Assembly (NCBI GenBank): GCA_023653025.1
Contig: JAMNXS010000003.1
Span: 1-64,000, forward strand
Direction of reading: 5' to 3'
Length of the DNA: 64,000 bases
Origin: Burkholderiaceae bacterium
Lineage (GTDB): Bacteria; Pseudomonadota; Gammaproteobacteria; Burkholderiales; Burkholderiaceae_D
In this document: positions 34,593 through 45,325 of the stretch, one piece after another
Position numbering within the stretch: position 1 is the first letter of the stretch
How the letters are laid out: each line of letters opens with the position of its first letter
Notes under the pieces: generated by a model
The model's database searches: none
The model's input: only the letters and a program-made list of their open reading frames with translations
What the model was told of the DNA's origin: nothing
Program-made: the position numbers and the translations under genes

Positions 34593-35045
34593 CTAGTGAT
34601 TGGCCAGCAGCGCGGCCAGTGATGCGAGCTTGCGACCGTTCTGCGTGATGGTGACCAGTACCTGCTTGCAGCCGTTGCCCGGGTTCGGGCAGGCGCTGCT
34701 GGCCGAGGCGTCGGTGATCTGCACGCTGCGCGACAGCGCCGTACCCGTCACCGGGTTTTCCAGCGGGTACGCGCAATTGGCGGCCGGCGCGGCGCAGGTG
34801 GCCGCCTGCAGTGGCACGAAAGCGTAGCCGCGGTTTGGGTTACGCCGGTCGGCCAGCACTGTTTCGATGCGCTCCTGCGCATACTGCATCGCGCGCGCGC
34901 TGGCATCGACCTCGGCAATGCGGCGCGCGGATTCGCGCGAGACCGACAGCAGGGCCACCAGCGAACCGGAGAACACGACGATCAGCACCAGCATCTCGAT
35001 CAGCGAGAAGCCGCGCGGTACACAACGGATAGGGCGCTCGCTCAT
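34593..35045 (-). CDS. mshD: MSHA minor prepilin MshD-like (PilV type)
   Basis: A 150-residue prepilin cleaved at G12/F13 (PRGFSLIEMLVLIVV, Glu5 present at residue 17). The SRESARRIAEVDASARAMQY stretch after the helix is typical of PilV/MshD minor pilins. A four-Cys C-terminal half follows. The ATG overlaps the stop of the preceding pilin gene as ATGA. The longer upstream frame is a shadow. Confidence 0.85.
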   Translation of the reverse strand: MSERPIRCVPRGFSLIEMLVLIVVFSGSLVALLSVSRESARRIAEVDASARAMQYAQERIETVLADRRNPNRGYAFVPLQAATCAAPAANCAYPLENPVTGTALSRSVQITDASASSACPNPGNGCKQVLVTITQNGRKLASLAALLANH

Positions 35046-35581
35046 TGCTGCACCGTCGTGGAAACGAAGCCGGTGTCGGCTGCCACGGAGACGGTCGCGA
35101 CGGTCGCGCCTTGGGCCGACAACTGGTAGGTGACGGTACCGGACGACTGCGGACGCCCGAGCAGGTCGAACTGTATCGAGGCCGGACCGGAGAGGGTGAC
35201 ACCGTTCTCCAGCGCCACGCAGAAGGGGCCGCGGTGGCCGGGATCGACCACGGCCGCCGTCGGGTTCGGGCAACTGGCGGCAGCCGGCAGCGCAGTGGCG
35301 CAGCCGCCGCCGGCGCAGGTCACGCGCCAGCTCTGGCTGTCGGCGGCAAAGGTCAGCGCCGTGCCCCATGACATTGCAAGCAGGCGGGTGTGGCGCAGGT
35401 CGTCGGCCAGGCGCAGCGCCTGGTAGGCAGCCGTGCTCTTGCCGGCCTGCGGAATCATTTTCGGGACGACGGAGGCCGACATGATGCCGGCCAGCGCCAG
35501 TGTGGTCAGGAGCTCAAGCTGGCTGAAGCCGCGCGCAAGCCAGCCGCGCTGCGGTCGGTTTGCACGAAGCTTCGAGTTCAC
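35042..35581 (-). CDS. mshC: MSHA minor prepilin MshC-like (GspH/FimT type)
   Basis: A 179-residue prepilin cleaved at G18/F19 in ARGFSQLELLTTLAL, with Glu5 at residue 23. The body resembles GspH/FimT minor pilins (LADDLRHTRLLAMSWGTALT) and holds four cysteines that could form two disulfides. It lies 25 bases after mshA. The specific letter C is assigned by order. Confidence 0.82.
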   Translation of the reverse strand: MNSKLRANRPQRGWLARGFSQLELLTTLALAGIMSASVVPKMIPQAGKSTAAYQALRLADDLRHTRLLAMSWGTALTFAADSQSWRVTCAGGGCATALPAAASCPNPTAAVVDPGHRGPFCVALENGVTLSGPASIQFDLLGRPQSSGTVTYQLSAQGATVATVSVAADTGFVSTTVQQ

Positions 35582-35606
35582 GATGTCGCTCCATTGCTGC
35601 CGGTGA

Positions 35607-36068
35607 TCAGCAGCCAGTGACGGTCACGTTGTACTGCGGCGGTGCGGTCGCCGTGGCGGCCACGTAAGTGACGTTGCAGGAGGCCGGCGTGGTCGCACCG
35701 GAATGCGAGACGACGTTGGCGGTGGCGCTGTTGAAGTCGGCAGCCGGCGACAGCGTCACGCATTTCAGCAGTTCCGTGCTGTCTGCGGCGTAGCCGTAGA
35801 CGGTGGCGATGCCGGTGGTGTTGCAGGCATTGACGGTGCCGGTCGCGCCGCCCTGGTTGTTGATCTGGGCTGCCGAGTAGATCGCGGTGTTGGCCGAGGC
35901 GAGACTGCCGGTGACGCCCTTGATGGTCGCAGCGCGCGCGTTGCCGGCGAGATCGGTCATCTTTGGCAGTGCGATCGCGGCCAGGATGCCGATGATGACA
36001 ATGACGATCACCAGTTCGATCAGGGTGAAGCCCTGCTGGTGGCGGGAAGGTCTGAAACGGGGTTGCAT
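35607..36068 (-). CDS. mshA: MSHA major pilin MshA
   Basis: Major type IVa-like pilin of 153 residues, about 140 after cleavage at G13/F14 (QQGFTLIELVIVIVIIGI, Glu5 at residue 18). LPKMTDLAGNARAATIKGV and GSLASANTAIYSAA after the helix are typical of MshA. Cys residues near 81 and the C-terminal Cys (VTGC end) could form the C-terminal disulfide loop. An AGGAG site precedes the ATG. First gene of the operon after a 175-base leader. Confidence 0.93.
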   Translation of the reverse strand: MQPRFRPSRHQQGFTLIELVIVIVIIGILAAIALPKMTDLAGNARAATIKGVTGSLASANTAIYSAAQINNQGGATGTVNACNTTGIATVYGYAADSTELLKCVTLSPAADFNSATANVVSHSGATTPASCNVTYVAATATAPPQYNVTVTGC

Positions 36069-36243
36069 GGAAATCTCCTGAAGTGGCGCAGTTCGGGGAA
36101 ACGCCGGTCTTCATTGCGTTTTCCCATGGATGAATGTACGGCTGCGCCCCTTCGCGGGTTCCGTTGATAAGACCCGAAAAATCGAATCAGATCAGTTGCT
36201 TGGCAACTCTAAATAAATCCCGATTGCTGCCGTATAGGGGGAG
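36069..36243 (-). promoter_or_regulatory. mshA leader and promoter region
   Basis: 175 bases between pilU and mshA, AT-richer than its surroundings at 36165-36230. On the minus strand a TTGCCA lies 17 bases before GATTTT, a poor sigma-70 match. Nearer the gene, 36138-36164 can form a small stem (ACGG...CCGT) that encloses a CCC/GGG hairpin and the string CGCAGCC, a faint likeness to a GEMM cyclic di-GMP riboswitch core. No firm assignment is possible. Confidence 0.3.
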
Positions 36244-37380
36244 TCAGAGAATGCCGAGGCCGGCCGTGTTGGCAGACAGATCACGGTCCTTGCCGTCCTT
36301 GCCATGCAGACGGATCGCAATGCGCAGGTCGTTCATCGAGTCTGCATTGCGCAGCGCATCCTCGGCGCTGATCAGGTCGGCCTCGACCATCTCGAACAGC
36401 GCCTGGTCGAAGGTCTGCATGCCGAGTTCGCGCGACTTCTTCATCACTTCCTTGATCTCGTGCACCTGCCCCTTGAAGATCAGGTCGGATACCAGCGGCG
36501 AGTTGAGCATGATCTCGACCGCTGCGCATCGCCCGGGGCCGGCCTTTTTCGGGATCAGCCGCTGCGAGATCATTGCCTTCAGGTTCAGCGACAAGTCCAT
36601 TAGCAATTGCTGGCGTCGCTCTTCCGGGAAGAAGTTCACGATGCGGTCGAGCGCCTGGTTGCTGCTGTTCGCATGCAGCGTCGCCAGGCACAGGTGCCCC
36701 GTTTCGGCGAAGGCGATCGCATGGTCCATCGTCTCGCGGTCGCGGATTTCGCCGATCAGGATCACGTCCGGCGCCTGGCGCAGCGTATTCTTCAGCGCGG
36801 TGTGCCAGTCGGCCGTATCGGTGCCGACCTCGCGTTGCGTCACGATGCAGTTGCGATGCGGGTGAACGAACTCGACCGGATCCTCGATCGTGATGATGTG
36901 TCCGTGGCTGTGCTCGTTGCGATGTCCGATCATGGCCGCCAGCGTGGTGGATTTACCGGAGCCGGTGGCGCCGACCATGATCACCAGCCCTCGCTTGCAC
37001 ATCACGATGTCGCGCAGTTGCGGCGGCACGCCGAGCCGGCCGATATCGGGAATCTCGGTCGTGATCGTGCGCACGACCATGCCGGCGCGGCCCTGCTGGA
37101 CGAAGGCCGAGACGCGGAAGCGGCCGATGCCGTCGATGCTGATGGCGAAATTGCATTCCTGCGTGGCCTCGAACTCGGCGCGTTGGCGCTCGTTCATTGC
37201 CGAGAGCACGAAGGCGCGGCTGGCTTCTGCCGTCAGCGCCTGCGGCGTGACCGGCGTCATCCGGCCATCGAGCTTGATGGCCGGCGCGAAGCCGGCGGTG
37301 ATGAACAGGTCGGACGCACCCTGGGCCCTCATCAGCGCCAGCAGTTGATGCACGTTCGTCAGTGCCGCGGTCGTGTCCAT
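36244..37380 (-). CDS. pilU: PilT-like retraction ATPase PilU
   Basis: A 378-residue ATPase that assists PilT in type IV pilus depolymerisation. Walker A GATGSGKS is near residue 136, with the Asp box TIEDPVEF and Walker B VILIGEIRD. The His box TGHLCLATLHANSS is present. The C-terminal region (LISAEDALRNADSMNDLRI) matches PilU rather than PilT. It lies two bases after pilT and upstream of the mshA leader, so the Msh pilus may share these motors. Confidence 0.94.
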   Translation of the reverse strand: MDTTAALTNVHQLLALMRAQGASDLFITAGFAPAIKLDGRMTPVTPQALTAEASRAFVLSAMNERQRAEFEATQECNFAISIDGIGRFRVSAFVQQGRAGMVVRTITTEIPDIGRLGVPPQLRDIVMCKRGLVIMVGATGSGKSTTLAAMIGHRNEHSHGHIITIEDPVEFVHPHRNCIVTQREVGTDTADWHTALKNTLRQAPDVILIGEIRDRETMDHAIAFAETGHLCLATLHANSSNQALDRIVNFFPEERRQQLLMDLSLNLKAMISQRLIPKKAGPGRCAAVEIMLNSPLVSDLIFKGQVHEIKEVMKKSRELGMQTFDQALFEMVEADLISAEDALRNADSMNDLRIAIRLHGKDGKDRDLSANTAGLGIL

Positions 37381-37382
37381 GG

Positions 37383-38426
37383 TCAGCCCGTAAAGTTTTC
37401 CGGAATCTTGGCGGCGGCGCGCGCGGCCGCCATCGTGATGCGATTGCGCTTGACCAGATCCATCAGGCTGGCATCGAGCGTCTGCATCCCGAAGCTGCTA
37501 CCGGTCTGGATCGCCGAATACATTTGCGCGACCTTCGCCTCGCGGATCAGGTTGCGGATCGCCGGCGTGCCGAGCATGATCTCGTGCGCGGCGATGCGCC
37601 CGTCGCCGTCGCGGGTCTTGATGAGCGTCTGCGAGATCACGGCCTGCAGCGACTCCGACAGCATCGCGCGCACCATTTCCTTCTCGTCGCCGGGAAAGAC
37701 GTCGATGATGCGATCGACCGTCTTGGCAGCCGACACTGTGTGCAGGGTGCCGAACACGAGGTGTCCGGTTTCGGCGGCGGTCAGCGCCAGCCGTATCGTC
37801 TCGAGGTCGCGCAGTTCGCCGACCAGCACCACATCCGGATCCTCGCGCAGCGCCGAGCGCAGCGCGGCGGCGAAGGATCGGGTATGCGGCCCGACCTCGC
37901 GCTGGTTGATCAGCCCCTTCTTCGATTCATGCACGAACTCGATCGGATCCTCGATCGTGAGGATGTGCGCATACTCGTTGTCGTTGACATGGTTGACCAT
38001 CGCCGCCAGCGTGGTCGATTTGCCGGAGCCGGTGGGCCCGGTGACCAGTACCAGCCCGCGCGGCCTGAGCGCGAGGTCGGCGAAGATCTTCGGCGCGTTC
38101 AGGTCCTCCAGCGTCAGGATCTTCGACGGTATCGTGCGCATGACGGCGGCCGCGCCGCGGTCCTGGTTGAAGGCATTCACCCGGAAGCGGGCGACGCCGG
38201 GCAGCTCGAAAGAGAAGTCGACCTCGAGGTGTTCCTCGTAGCGCTTGCGCAGCCCGTCGTTCATGACCTCGTAGATCATCGCGTGCACTTCCTTATGCGA
38301 CATCGGCGGCAGGTTGATGCGCCGTACGTCGCCGTGCACGCGGATCATCGGCGGCAGGCCGGCCGACAGGTGCAGGTCGGAGGCGTGGTTTCTGACCGCG
38401 AAGGCCAGCAGTTCGGAAATGTCCAT
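37383..38426 (-). CDS. pilT: Type IV pilus retraction ATPase PilT
   Basis: A 347-residue hexameric retraction motor. It starts MDISELLAFAVRNHASDLHL. Walker A GPTGSGKS is at 130-137, with Asp box TIEDPIEF and Walker B VVLVGELRD. The retraction motif AIRNLIRE lies at about residue 280. It forms a pair with pilU. A 148-base gap separates it from ubiA upstream, where no strong promoter was identified. Confidence 0.96.
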   Translation of the reverse strand: MDISELLAFAVRNHASDLHLSAGLPPMIRVHGDVRRINLPPMSHKEVHAMIYEVMNDGLRKRYEEHLEVDFSFELPGVARFRVNAFNQDRGAAAVMRTIPSKILTLEDLNAPKIFADLALRPRGLVLVTGPTGSGKSTTLAAMVNHVNDNEYAHILTIEDPIEFVHESKKGLINQREVGPHTRSFAAALRSALREDPDVVLVGELRDLETIRLALTAAETGHLVFGTLHTVSAAKTVDRIIDVFPGDEKEMVRAMLSESLQAVISQTLIKTRDGDGRIAAHEIMLGTPAIRNLIREAKVAQMYSAIQTGSSFGMQTLDASLMDLVKRNRITMAAARAAAKIPENFTG

Positions 38427-38574
38427 CGGGGTTCGCGCTGTCGAAGGTCCGGCGTGCCCGGACAGGCAGCCATGCCGCGCGATTATCCGGCCCCGGCTGC
38501 GGCGCGCTCAAGCGAAACAGCGGGACAATCCGGCGGCTGTTGCAGCGATGCGCCGGAATCGGGTTGAAGCATTG

Positions 38575-39435
38575 TCAACCCAAGGCGATGCCGGCGAACA
38601 CGGCCGCGCCGAGCCAGTTGTTGTGGCGGAAGGCAGCGAAGCAGCGCAGGCGGTCGCGCTCGCGGATCAGCGTGTAGTGATAGCCCGCGATGCCGGCGGC
38701 GGCCAGCAGGCCGGCGAAGAAGCCCATGCCGAGACCCTGCGAGGCGCCGACTGCCGCCACCAGCAGCAGGTGAATCGCGTAGCAGATCATGACGGCCAGC
38801 ACGTCGAAGCGGCCAAACGTGATGGCCGACGTGCGGATGCCTATCAGCAGATCGTCATCGCGATCGACCATCGCATATTCGGTGTCGTAGGCGAGCGCCC
38901 AGAACACATTTGCCGCCAGCAGTACCCAGGCCTCGGCGGGCACGGCGTCCAGTACGGCCGCGTAGGCCATCGGGATGCCGAAGCCGAAGGCGATGCCGAG
39001 ATAGGCCTGCGGCAGCGCGAAGAAGCGCTTGAAGTAGGGATAGGTGCCGGCGACGATGACGGCGGCCACCGACAATTGCTTCGTCAGCGTGTTCAGCGGC
39101 AGTATCAGCAGGAAAGCCAGCAGCGCCAGCAGAGCGGCCACGGCAACCGCCTCCCAGGCGGCGATGCGGCCCGAGGTGAGCGGACGTTCGGCGGTACGCT
39201 TGACATGGCGATCGAAGTCGCGGTCGGCGAAATCGTTGATCGCGCAGCCGGCTGAGCGCATCAGTACCGTGCCTGTCGTGAAGATCGCCACCAGCGTCCA
39301 CGCCGGCGGGCCGCCGGAGGCCAGCCACAGCGCGGACAGCGTCGGCCACAGCAGCAGCAGGCTGCCGATCGGCTTGTCGAGGCGGACGAGACGCGCATAC
39401 AGCGCGAGACGATGACGGACGGCGACCAGGTTCAT
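38575..39435 (-). CDS. ubiA: 4-hydroxybenzoate octaprenyltransferase
   Basis: Integral membrane prenyltransferase for ubiquinone synthesis, 286 residues with eight to nine helices. Both Asp-rich motifs are present: NDFADRDFD near residue 67 and [12 protein letters not shown] near 188, which bind the magnesium-diphosphate of the prenyl donor. It follows oxyR by 24 bases on the same strand, so recG-oxyR-ubiA may be one unit. Confidence 0.96.
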   Translation of the reverse strand: MNLVAVRHRLALYARLVRLDKPIGSLLLLWPTLSALWLASGGPPAWTLVAIFTTGTVLMRSAGCAINDFADRDFDRHVKRTAERPLTSGRIAAWEAVAVAALLALLAFLLILPLNTLTKQLSVAAVIVAGTYPYFKRFFALPQAYLGIAFGFGIPMAYAAVLDAVPAEAWVLLAANVFWALAYDTEYAMVDRDDDLLIGIRTSAITFGRFDVLAVMICYAIHLLLVAAVGASQGLGMGFFAGLLAAAGIAGYHYTLIRERDRLRCFAAFRHNNWLGAAVFAGIALG

Positions 39436-39459
39436 GGGGCGCTAGTGTAGCGCGCCGGT

Positions 39460-40407
39460 TCAGTTGTCTTCGGGTTCGGCGTCCGGCAGCATCTGCACGC
39501 CGTGCAGCTTGCAGGACAACACCGCCTGCCGGACGGCCTCGATCGCGCCCTGCCGGGTGAAGCTCTTGCGCCACGCGATCACCACGCGCCGCGACGGGGC
39601 CGGCGGCTCGAACGGGATGTAGCGCAGCATGTTGTCCTTGCCCGGCGCCTCGGGCACCGATGCGCGCGGCAGCACCGTGATGCCGATGCCGGAGGCGACC
39701 ATGTGGCGGATGGTCTCCAGCGACGAGCCCTCGAAGGTGCGCGCAATGCCGCCGCTGGCGTTCGAGAAGCGCGACATCTCCGGGCAGACCTCGAGCACCT
39801 GGTCGCGGAAGCAGTGGCCGGCGCCGAGCAGCAGCATGGTCTCCGACTTCAGTTCCTCGCTGCTGACCGAGCGGCGTTCGGCCCACGCGTGGTGGCGCGG
39901 CAGCGCGATCATGAACGGCTCGTCGTACAACGGGCGCACCATCAAACCCTGATCGTTGAAAGGCAGCGACATGATGGCTGCGTCGAGTTCGCCGGCGCGC
40001 AGCAGCTCGATCAGCTTGATCGTGAAGTTTTCCTGCAGCACCAGCGGCATTTGCGGAACGCTGCCGATCAGCAGCGGCACCAGCTGCGGCAGCAGGTAGG
40101 GAGCGATCGTGTAGATCACGCCCACGCGCAGCGGGCCGACCAGCGGGTCCTTGTTCTGCTTGGCGATGTTCTTGATGTTGGCCGTCTGCTCGAGCACATG
40201 CTCGGCCTGCGCGATGATCTGGGTGCCGATGGGCGTGACAGAGACCTCCGAGCCGCCGCGCTCGAAGATCGCCACGCCGAGCTCGTCCTCGAGCTTCTTG
40301 ATGGCGACCGACAGCGTGGGCTGCGCGACGAAGCAGGCCTCGGCCGCGCGGCCGAAGTGCTTTTCGCGGGCAACGGCCACGATGTATTTCAGTTCTGTCA
40401 ATGTCAT
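39460..40407 (-). CDS. oxyR: Peroxide-sensing LysR regulator OxyR
   Basis: A 315-residue LysR regulator. The helix-turn-helix lies at residues 4-60 (FGRAAEACFVAQPTLSVAIK). The redox pair is Cys199 (GAGHCFRDQ) and Cys208 (EVCPE), at the same numbers as in E. coli OxyR, so peroxide sensing by disulfide formation is very likely. A family-typical NNSYG-like segment is less clear. recG ends 35 bases upstream on the same strand, an arrangement common in Burkholderiales. No catalase gene is adjacent. Confidence 0.94.
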   Translation of the reverse strand: MTLTELKYIVAVAREKHFGRAAEACFVAQPTLSVAIKKLEDELGVAIFERGGSEVSVTPIGTQIIAQAEHVLEQTANIKNIAKQNKDPLVGPLRVGVIYTIAPYLLPQLVPLLIGSVPQMPLVLQENFTIKLIELLRAGELDAAIMSLPFNDQGLMVRPLYDEPFMIALPRHHAWAERRSVSSEELKSETMLLLGAGHCFRDQVLEVCPEMSRFSNASGGIARTFEGSSLETIRHMVASGIGITVLPRASVPEAPGKDNMLRYIPFEPPAPSRRVVIAWRKSFTRQGAIEAVRQAVLSCKLHGVQMLPDAEPEDN

Positions 40408-40442
40408 GACAACAAGTGTCGCACAGATCGCCGCGGCACGGA

Positions 40443-42497
40443 TCAGACCCGCAGATAGTCCTCTTTGGCGCCGAGCCAGCGCGCCAGATGCGCGTCGGCG
40501 ACAGCGGGCTGGCTGGACAACAGCTCCTGCGCGATATTACGCGCCTGCTCGACCAGCCACTGATCGGTCTCCAGGTCGGCGAAGCGCAGCATCGCCTGGC
40601 CCGACTGGCGCGCGCCGAGGAATTCCCCGGGGCCGCGGATGGCCAGATCACGGCGGGCGATCTCGAAACCATCGGTCGTCTCGCGCATGATCGCGAGGCG
40701 CTCCTTCGCCACCGGCCCGAGCGGCCCCTGGAACAGTAGCAGACAGACGCTGGCCGCAGCACCGCGCCCGACCCGACCGCGCAGCTGGTGCAGCTGCGAC
40801 AGGCCGAATCGCTCCGCATGCTCGATCACCATCAGCGAGGCATTCGGCACGTCGACGCCGACCTCGATGACGGTGGTCGCGACCAGCAGGTGCAGCTCGC
40901 CGCGCGCAAACGCATCCATCACCGTCTGCTTTTCTGCCGGCTTCAGCCGCCCGTGCACCAGTCCGACGCGCAAATCCGGCAGCGCCGCCGTCAGCAGCGC
41001 ATGGGTGTCGGTGGCGGTCTGCAACTGCAGCGCCTCGGATTCCTCGATCAAAGGGCATACCCAGTAGGCCTGCCGGCCTTCGAGCGCGGCGGCATGCACG
41101 CGCGCAATGACCTCGTCGCGCCGCTCCTGGGCCACCAGCCGCGTCACGACCGGCGTGCGGCCCGGCGGCAGCTCGTCGATTACCGACACCTCGAGGTCGG
41201 CGTAATAAGTCATGGCCAGCGTGCGCGGGATCGGCGTGGCCGACATCATCAGCTGGTGCGGCACGCTATCGACCCCCTTATTGCGCAACGTGAGCCGCTG
41301 GGCGACGCCGAAGCGGTGCTGCTCATCGACGATCACGAGGCCGAGCCGGGCGAAACCCACATCGTGCTGGATCAGCGCGTGCGTACCGACCACGAGCCGC
41401 GCCCGGCCGGATTCGATGCGCGCCCGGGCTTCTTCCTTCTCGCGCTTTTTCAGGCTGCCGGTCAGCCAGGCGACATCCACCCCAAGCGGCGCGAGCCAGC
41501 TGGCGATCTTGCGGAAATGCTGCTCGGCGAGGATCTCGGTGGGCGCCATCAGCGCCGCCTGGTAGCCGCTGTCGATGGCCTGGGTGGCCGCAAGCGCGGC
41601 GACCACGGTCTTGCCGCTGCCCACGTCGCCCTGCAGCAGGCGCTGCATCGGGTAGGGCGCCTGCAGATCGGTGCGGACCTCGCCCAGCACGCGCTGCTGC
41701 GCGCCGGTCAGCGAAAAAGGCAGGGCGGCCAGCAAGGCGTGCGTCAGTTCGCCGACGCTGGCCAGCACGGGCGCACCCTGCTGACGGCGCGCCGCCTGCG
41801 CCCGTTTCATCGACAGCTGCTGCGCCAGCAGCTCGTCGAACTTCATGCGGGTCCATGCCGGGTGCGTGCGCTCGAGCAGCGCGCCCTCGCTGGCACCGGG
41901 CGGCGGATTGTGCAGCAGTCGCACCGCCGGCTCGAACGGCATCAGCCCGAGGCGCTCGCGCAACGCTCCGGGCAGACTGTCGGCCCAGTCGATGCGGGTC
42001 ATCGCCGCCGCAATCGCCTTGCGCAGCAGCGCCTGCGACAGGCCCTCGCCTGCCGGATAAACCGGGGTCAGGGCGTCGGGCAATGGCGCGCCCTCATCGA
42101 CCGCCTTAACCGTCGGATGCACCATCTCGTCGCCGAAAAAGCCGTGCCGCATCTCGCCGCGCACGCGCAGCCGCTTGCCGGCGGCCATCAGGGACGCCTG
42201 GCTGCCGTAGAAATTCAGGAAACGCAGGATCAGCAGGCCGGTATCGTCGCTGATCTTGACCACCAGCTGGCGGCGCGGCCGGTACTGAACGTCGCAGTCG
42301 ACGACCACGCCCTCGACCTGAACCGTCGACCCATGGCGCAGGCCGGCCTCGCGCAGTGTCAGGAGCTGCGTCTCGTCCTCGTAGCGCATCGGCAGGTGCA
42401 GCACCAGCGCCATGTCGGACGACAGCCCCAGCCGCGCGAGCTTGTCGGCAGTGCGCAGGCTTTTCGGGGGGCTGGGCTTTTTCCTCGGGGCGGGCAT
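40443..42497 (-). CDS. recG: ATP-dependent DNA helicase RecG
   Basis: A 684-residue branch-migration helicase that remodels stalled forks and Holliday junctions. An N-terminal wedge/OB domain (about 50-160) precedes helicase motifs GDVGSGKT, the DEQHR box in [18 protein letters not shown] and GRVGRG. The ATG at 42497 (MPAPRKK) is preferred; earlier in-frame codons run into the divergent queA promoter. Gene order recG-oxyR-ubiA is on one strand. Confidence 0.95.
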   Translation of the reverse strand: MPAPRKKPSPPKSLRTADKLARLGLSSDMALVLHLPMRYEDETQLLTLREAGLRHGSTVQVEGVVVDCDVQYRPRRQLVVKISDDTGLLILRFLNFYGSQASLMAAGKRLRVRGEMRHGFFGDEMVHPTVKAVDEGAPLPDALTPVYPAGEGLSQALLRKAIAAAMTRIDWADSLPGALRERLGLMPFEPAVRLLHNPPPGASEGALLERTHPAWTRMKFDELLAQQLSMKRAQAARRQQGAPVLASVGELTHALLAALPFSLTGAQQRVLGEVRTDLQAPYPMQRLLQGDVGSGKTVVAALAATQAIDSGYQAALMAPTEILAEQHFRKIASWLAPLGVDVAWLTGSLKKREKEEARARIESGRARLVVGTHALIQHDVGFARLGLVIVDEQHRFGVAQRLTLRNKGVDSVPHQLMMSATPIPRTLAMTYYADLEVSVIDELPPGRTPVVTRLVAQERRDEVIARVHAAALEGRQAYWVCPLIEESEALQLQTATDTHALLTAALPDLRVGLVHGRLKPAEKQTVMDAFARGELHLLVATTVIEVGVDVPNASLMVIEHAERFGLSQLHQLRGRVGRGAAASVCLLLFQGPLGPVAKERLAIMRETTDGFEIARRDLAIRGPGEFLGARQSGQAMLRFADLETDQWLVEQARNIAQELLSSQPAVADAHLARWLGAKEDYLRV

Positions 42498-42522
42498 GGG
42501 TACGGGGATCGTGCGGGCAGCG

Positions 42523-42528
42523 TAGAAT
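42523..42528 (+). promoter_or_regulatory. Probable -10 box for queA-tgt
   Basis: TAGAAT followed by ACCGGC in the 83-base region between divergent recG and queA, 52 bases before the queA ATG. Confidence 0.45.
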
Positions 42529-42580
42529 ACCGGCTTTTTCGTGGCACGCCCGCGCCGGCTCGAAGACGCCGGAATTTCAC

Positions 42581-44727
<2,147 letters not shown>

Positions 44728-44895
44728 CACCGACCTTGGCGACGTGATCAGGACTTTTCTGAAAATTGCCCCGCGCGGGAACCGCGCTCCCGATTTTTTC
44801 CCCTATCGCTGACGTTTCACCGGTCCGCCAATCATGCGCGGCAGGCGCGCCCGAAGCATCCCAAGGTATCGTGGATGAGGCAGTCGCCCCAATGC

Positions 44896-44901
44896 TAGAA
44901 T
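44896..44901 (+). promoter_or_regulatory. Probable extended -10 promoter for yajC-secDF
   Basis: TAGAAT preceded by TGC (TGCTAGAAT), an extended -10, 34 bases before the yajC ATG in the 207-base gap after tgt. The -35 is poor, as allowed for extended -10 promoters. Nothing else is recognised in the gap. Confidence 0.5.
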
Positions 44902-44934
44902 GCCGGGTTCCAGAAAACCAACCCGGAGCTGTCC

Positions 44935-45261
44935 ATGTTTATCTCGAATGCCTATGCCCAGGCGGCTGCGCCGGCGGGCGCCGGCGGCGGCCTGATGAGC
45001 TTCCTGCCGATCATCTTGATGTTCGTCGTGCTGTACTTCCTGATGATCCGCCCGCAGATGAAGCGCCAGAAAGAGCAGAAAGCCATGATCGACGCGCTGG
45101 CCAAGGGCGATGAGGTCGTCACCGCGGGCGGTCTGGTCGGCAAGCTCACCAAGGTCGGCGACGCCTATGTCACGCTGGAAGTTGCCGAAGGCACCGAGAT
45201 CGTGCTGCAGAAGGCGTCGGTGACGATGCTGCTGCCCAAGGGCACGGTCAAGTCGCTCTGA
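44935..45261 (+). CDS. yajC: Preprotein translocase accessory subunit YajC
   Basis: A 108-residue single-span membrane protein that binds SecDF. A membrane helix at about residues 19-40 (LMSFLPIILMFVVLYFLMI) is followed by RPQMKRQKEQKAM, the hallmark of the family, and a small beta domain (VTAGGLVGKLTKVGDAYVTL). CGGAGC-like sequence precedes the ATG. A terminator-like hairpin lies between it and secD. Confidence 0.96.
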   Translation: MFISNAYAQAAAPAGAGGGLMSFLPIILMFVVLYFLMIRPQMKRQKEQKAMIDALAKGDEVVTAGGLVGKLTKVGDAYVTLEVAEGTEIVLQKASVTMLLPKGTVKSL

Positions 45262-45280
45262 TCACCCCGCTTCGGCCCCG

Positions 45281-45307
45281 GTCCGGCATGCGCTGCCGGA
45301 CTTTTTT
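45281..45307 (+). terminator. Terminator-like hairpin between yajC and secD
   Basis: Perfect 8-bp stem GTCCGGCA/TGCCGGAC with a 5-base loop, then six Ts (45302-45307). It may act as an attenuator that lowers secD-secF relative to yajC. Confidence 0.7.
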
Positions 45308-45325
45308 CATCCAAGGCGAGTTGCC

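Noticed and set aside
38855-40819. 654-codon frame across ubiA, oxyR and recG in another phase
   Set aside because: Arg/Ala-rich shadow; all three genes have conserved motifs in their own frames.
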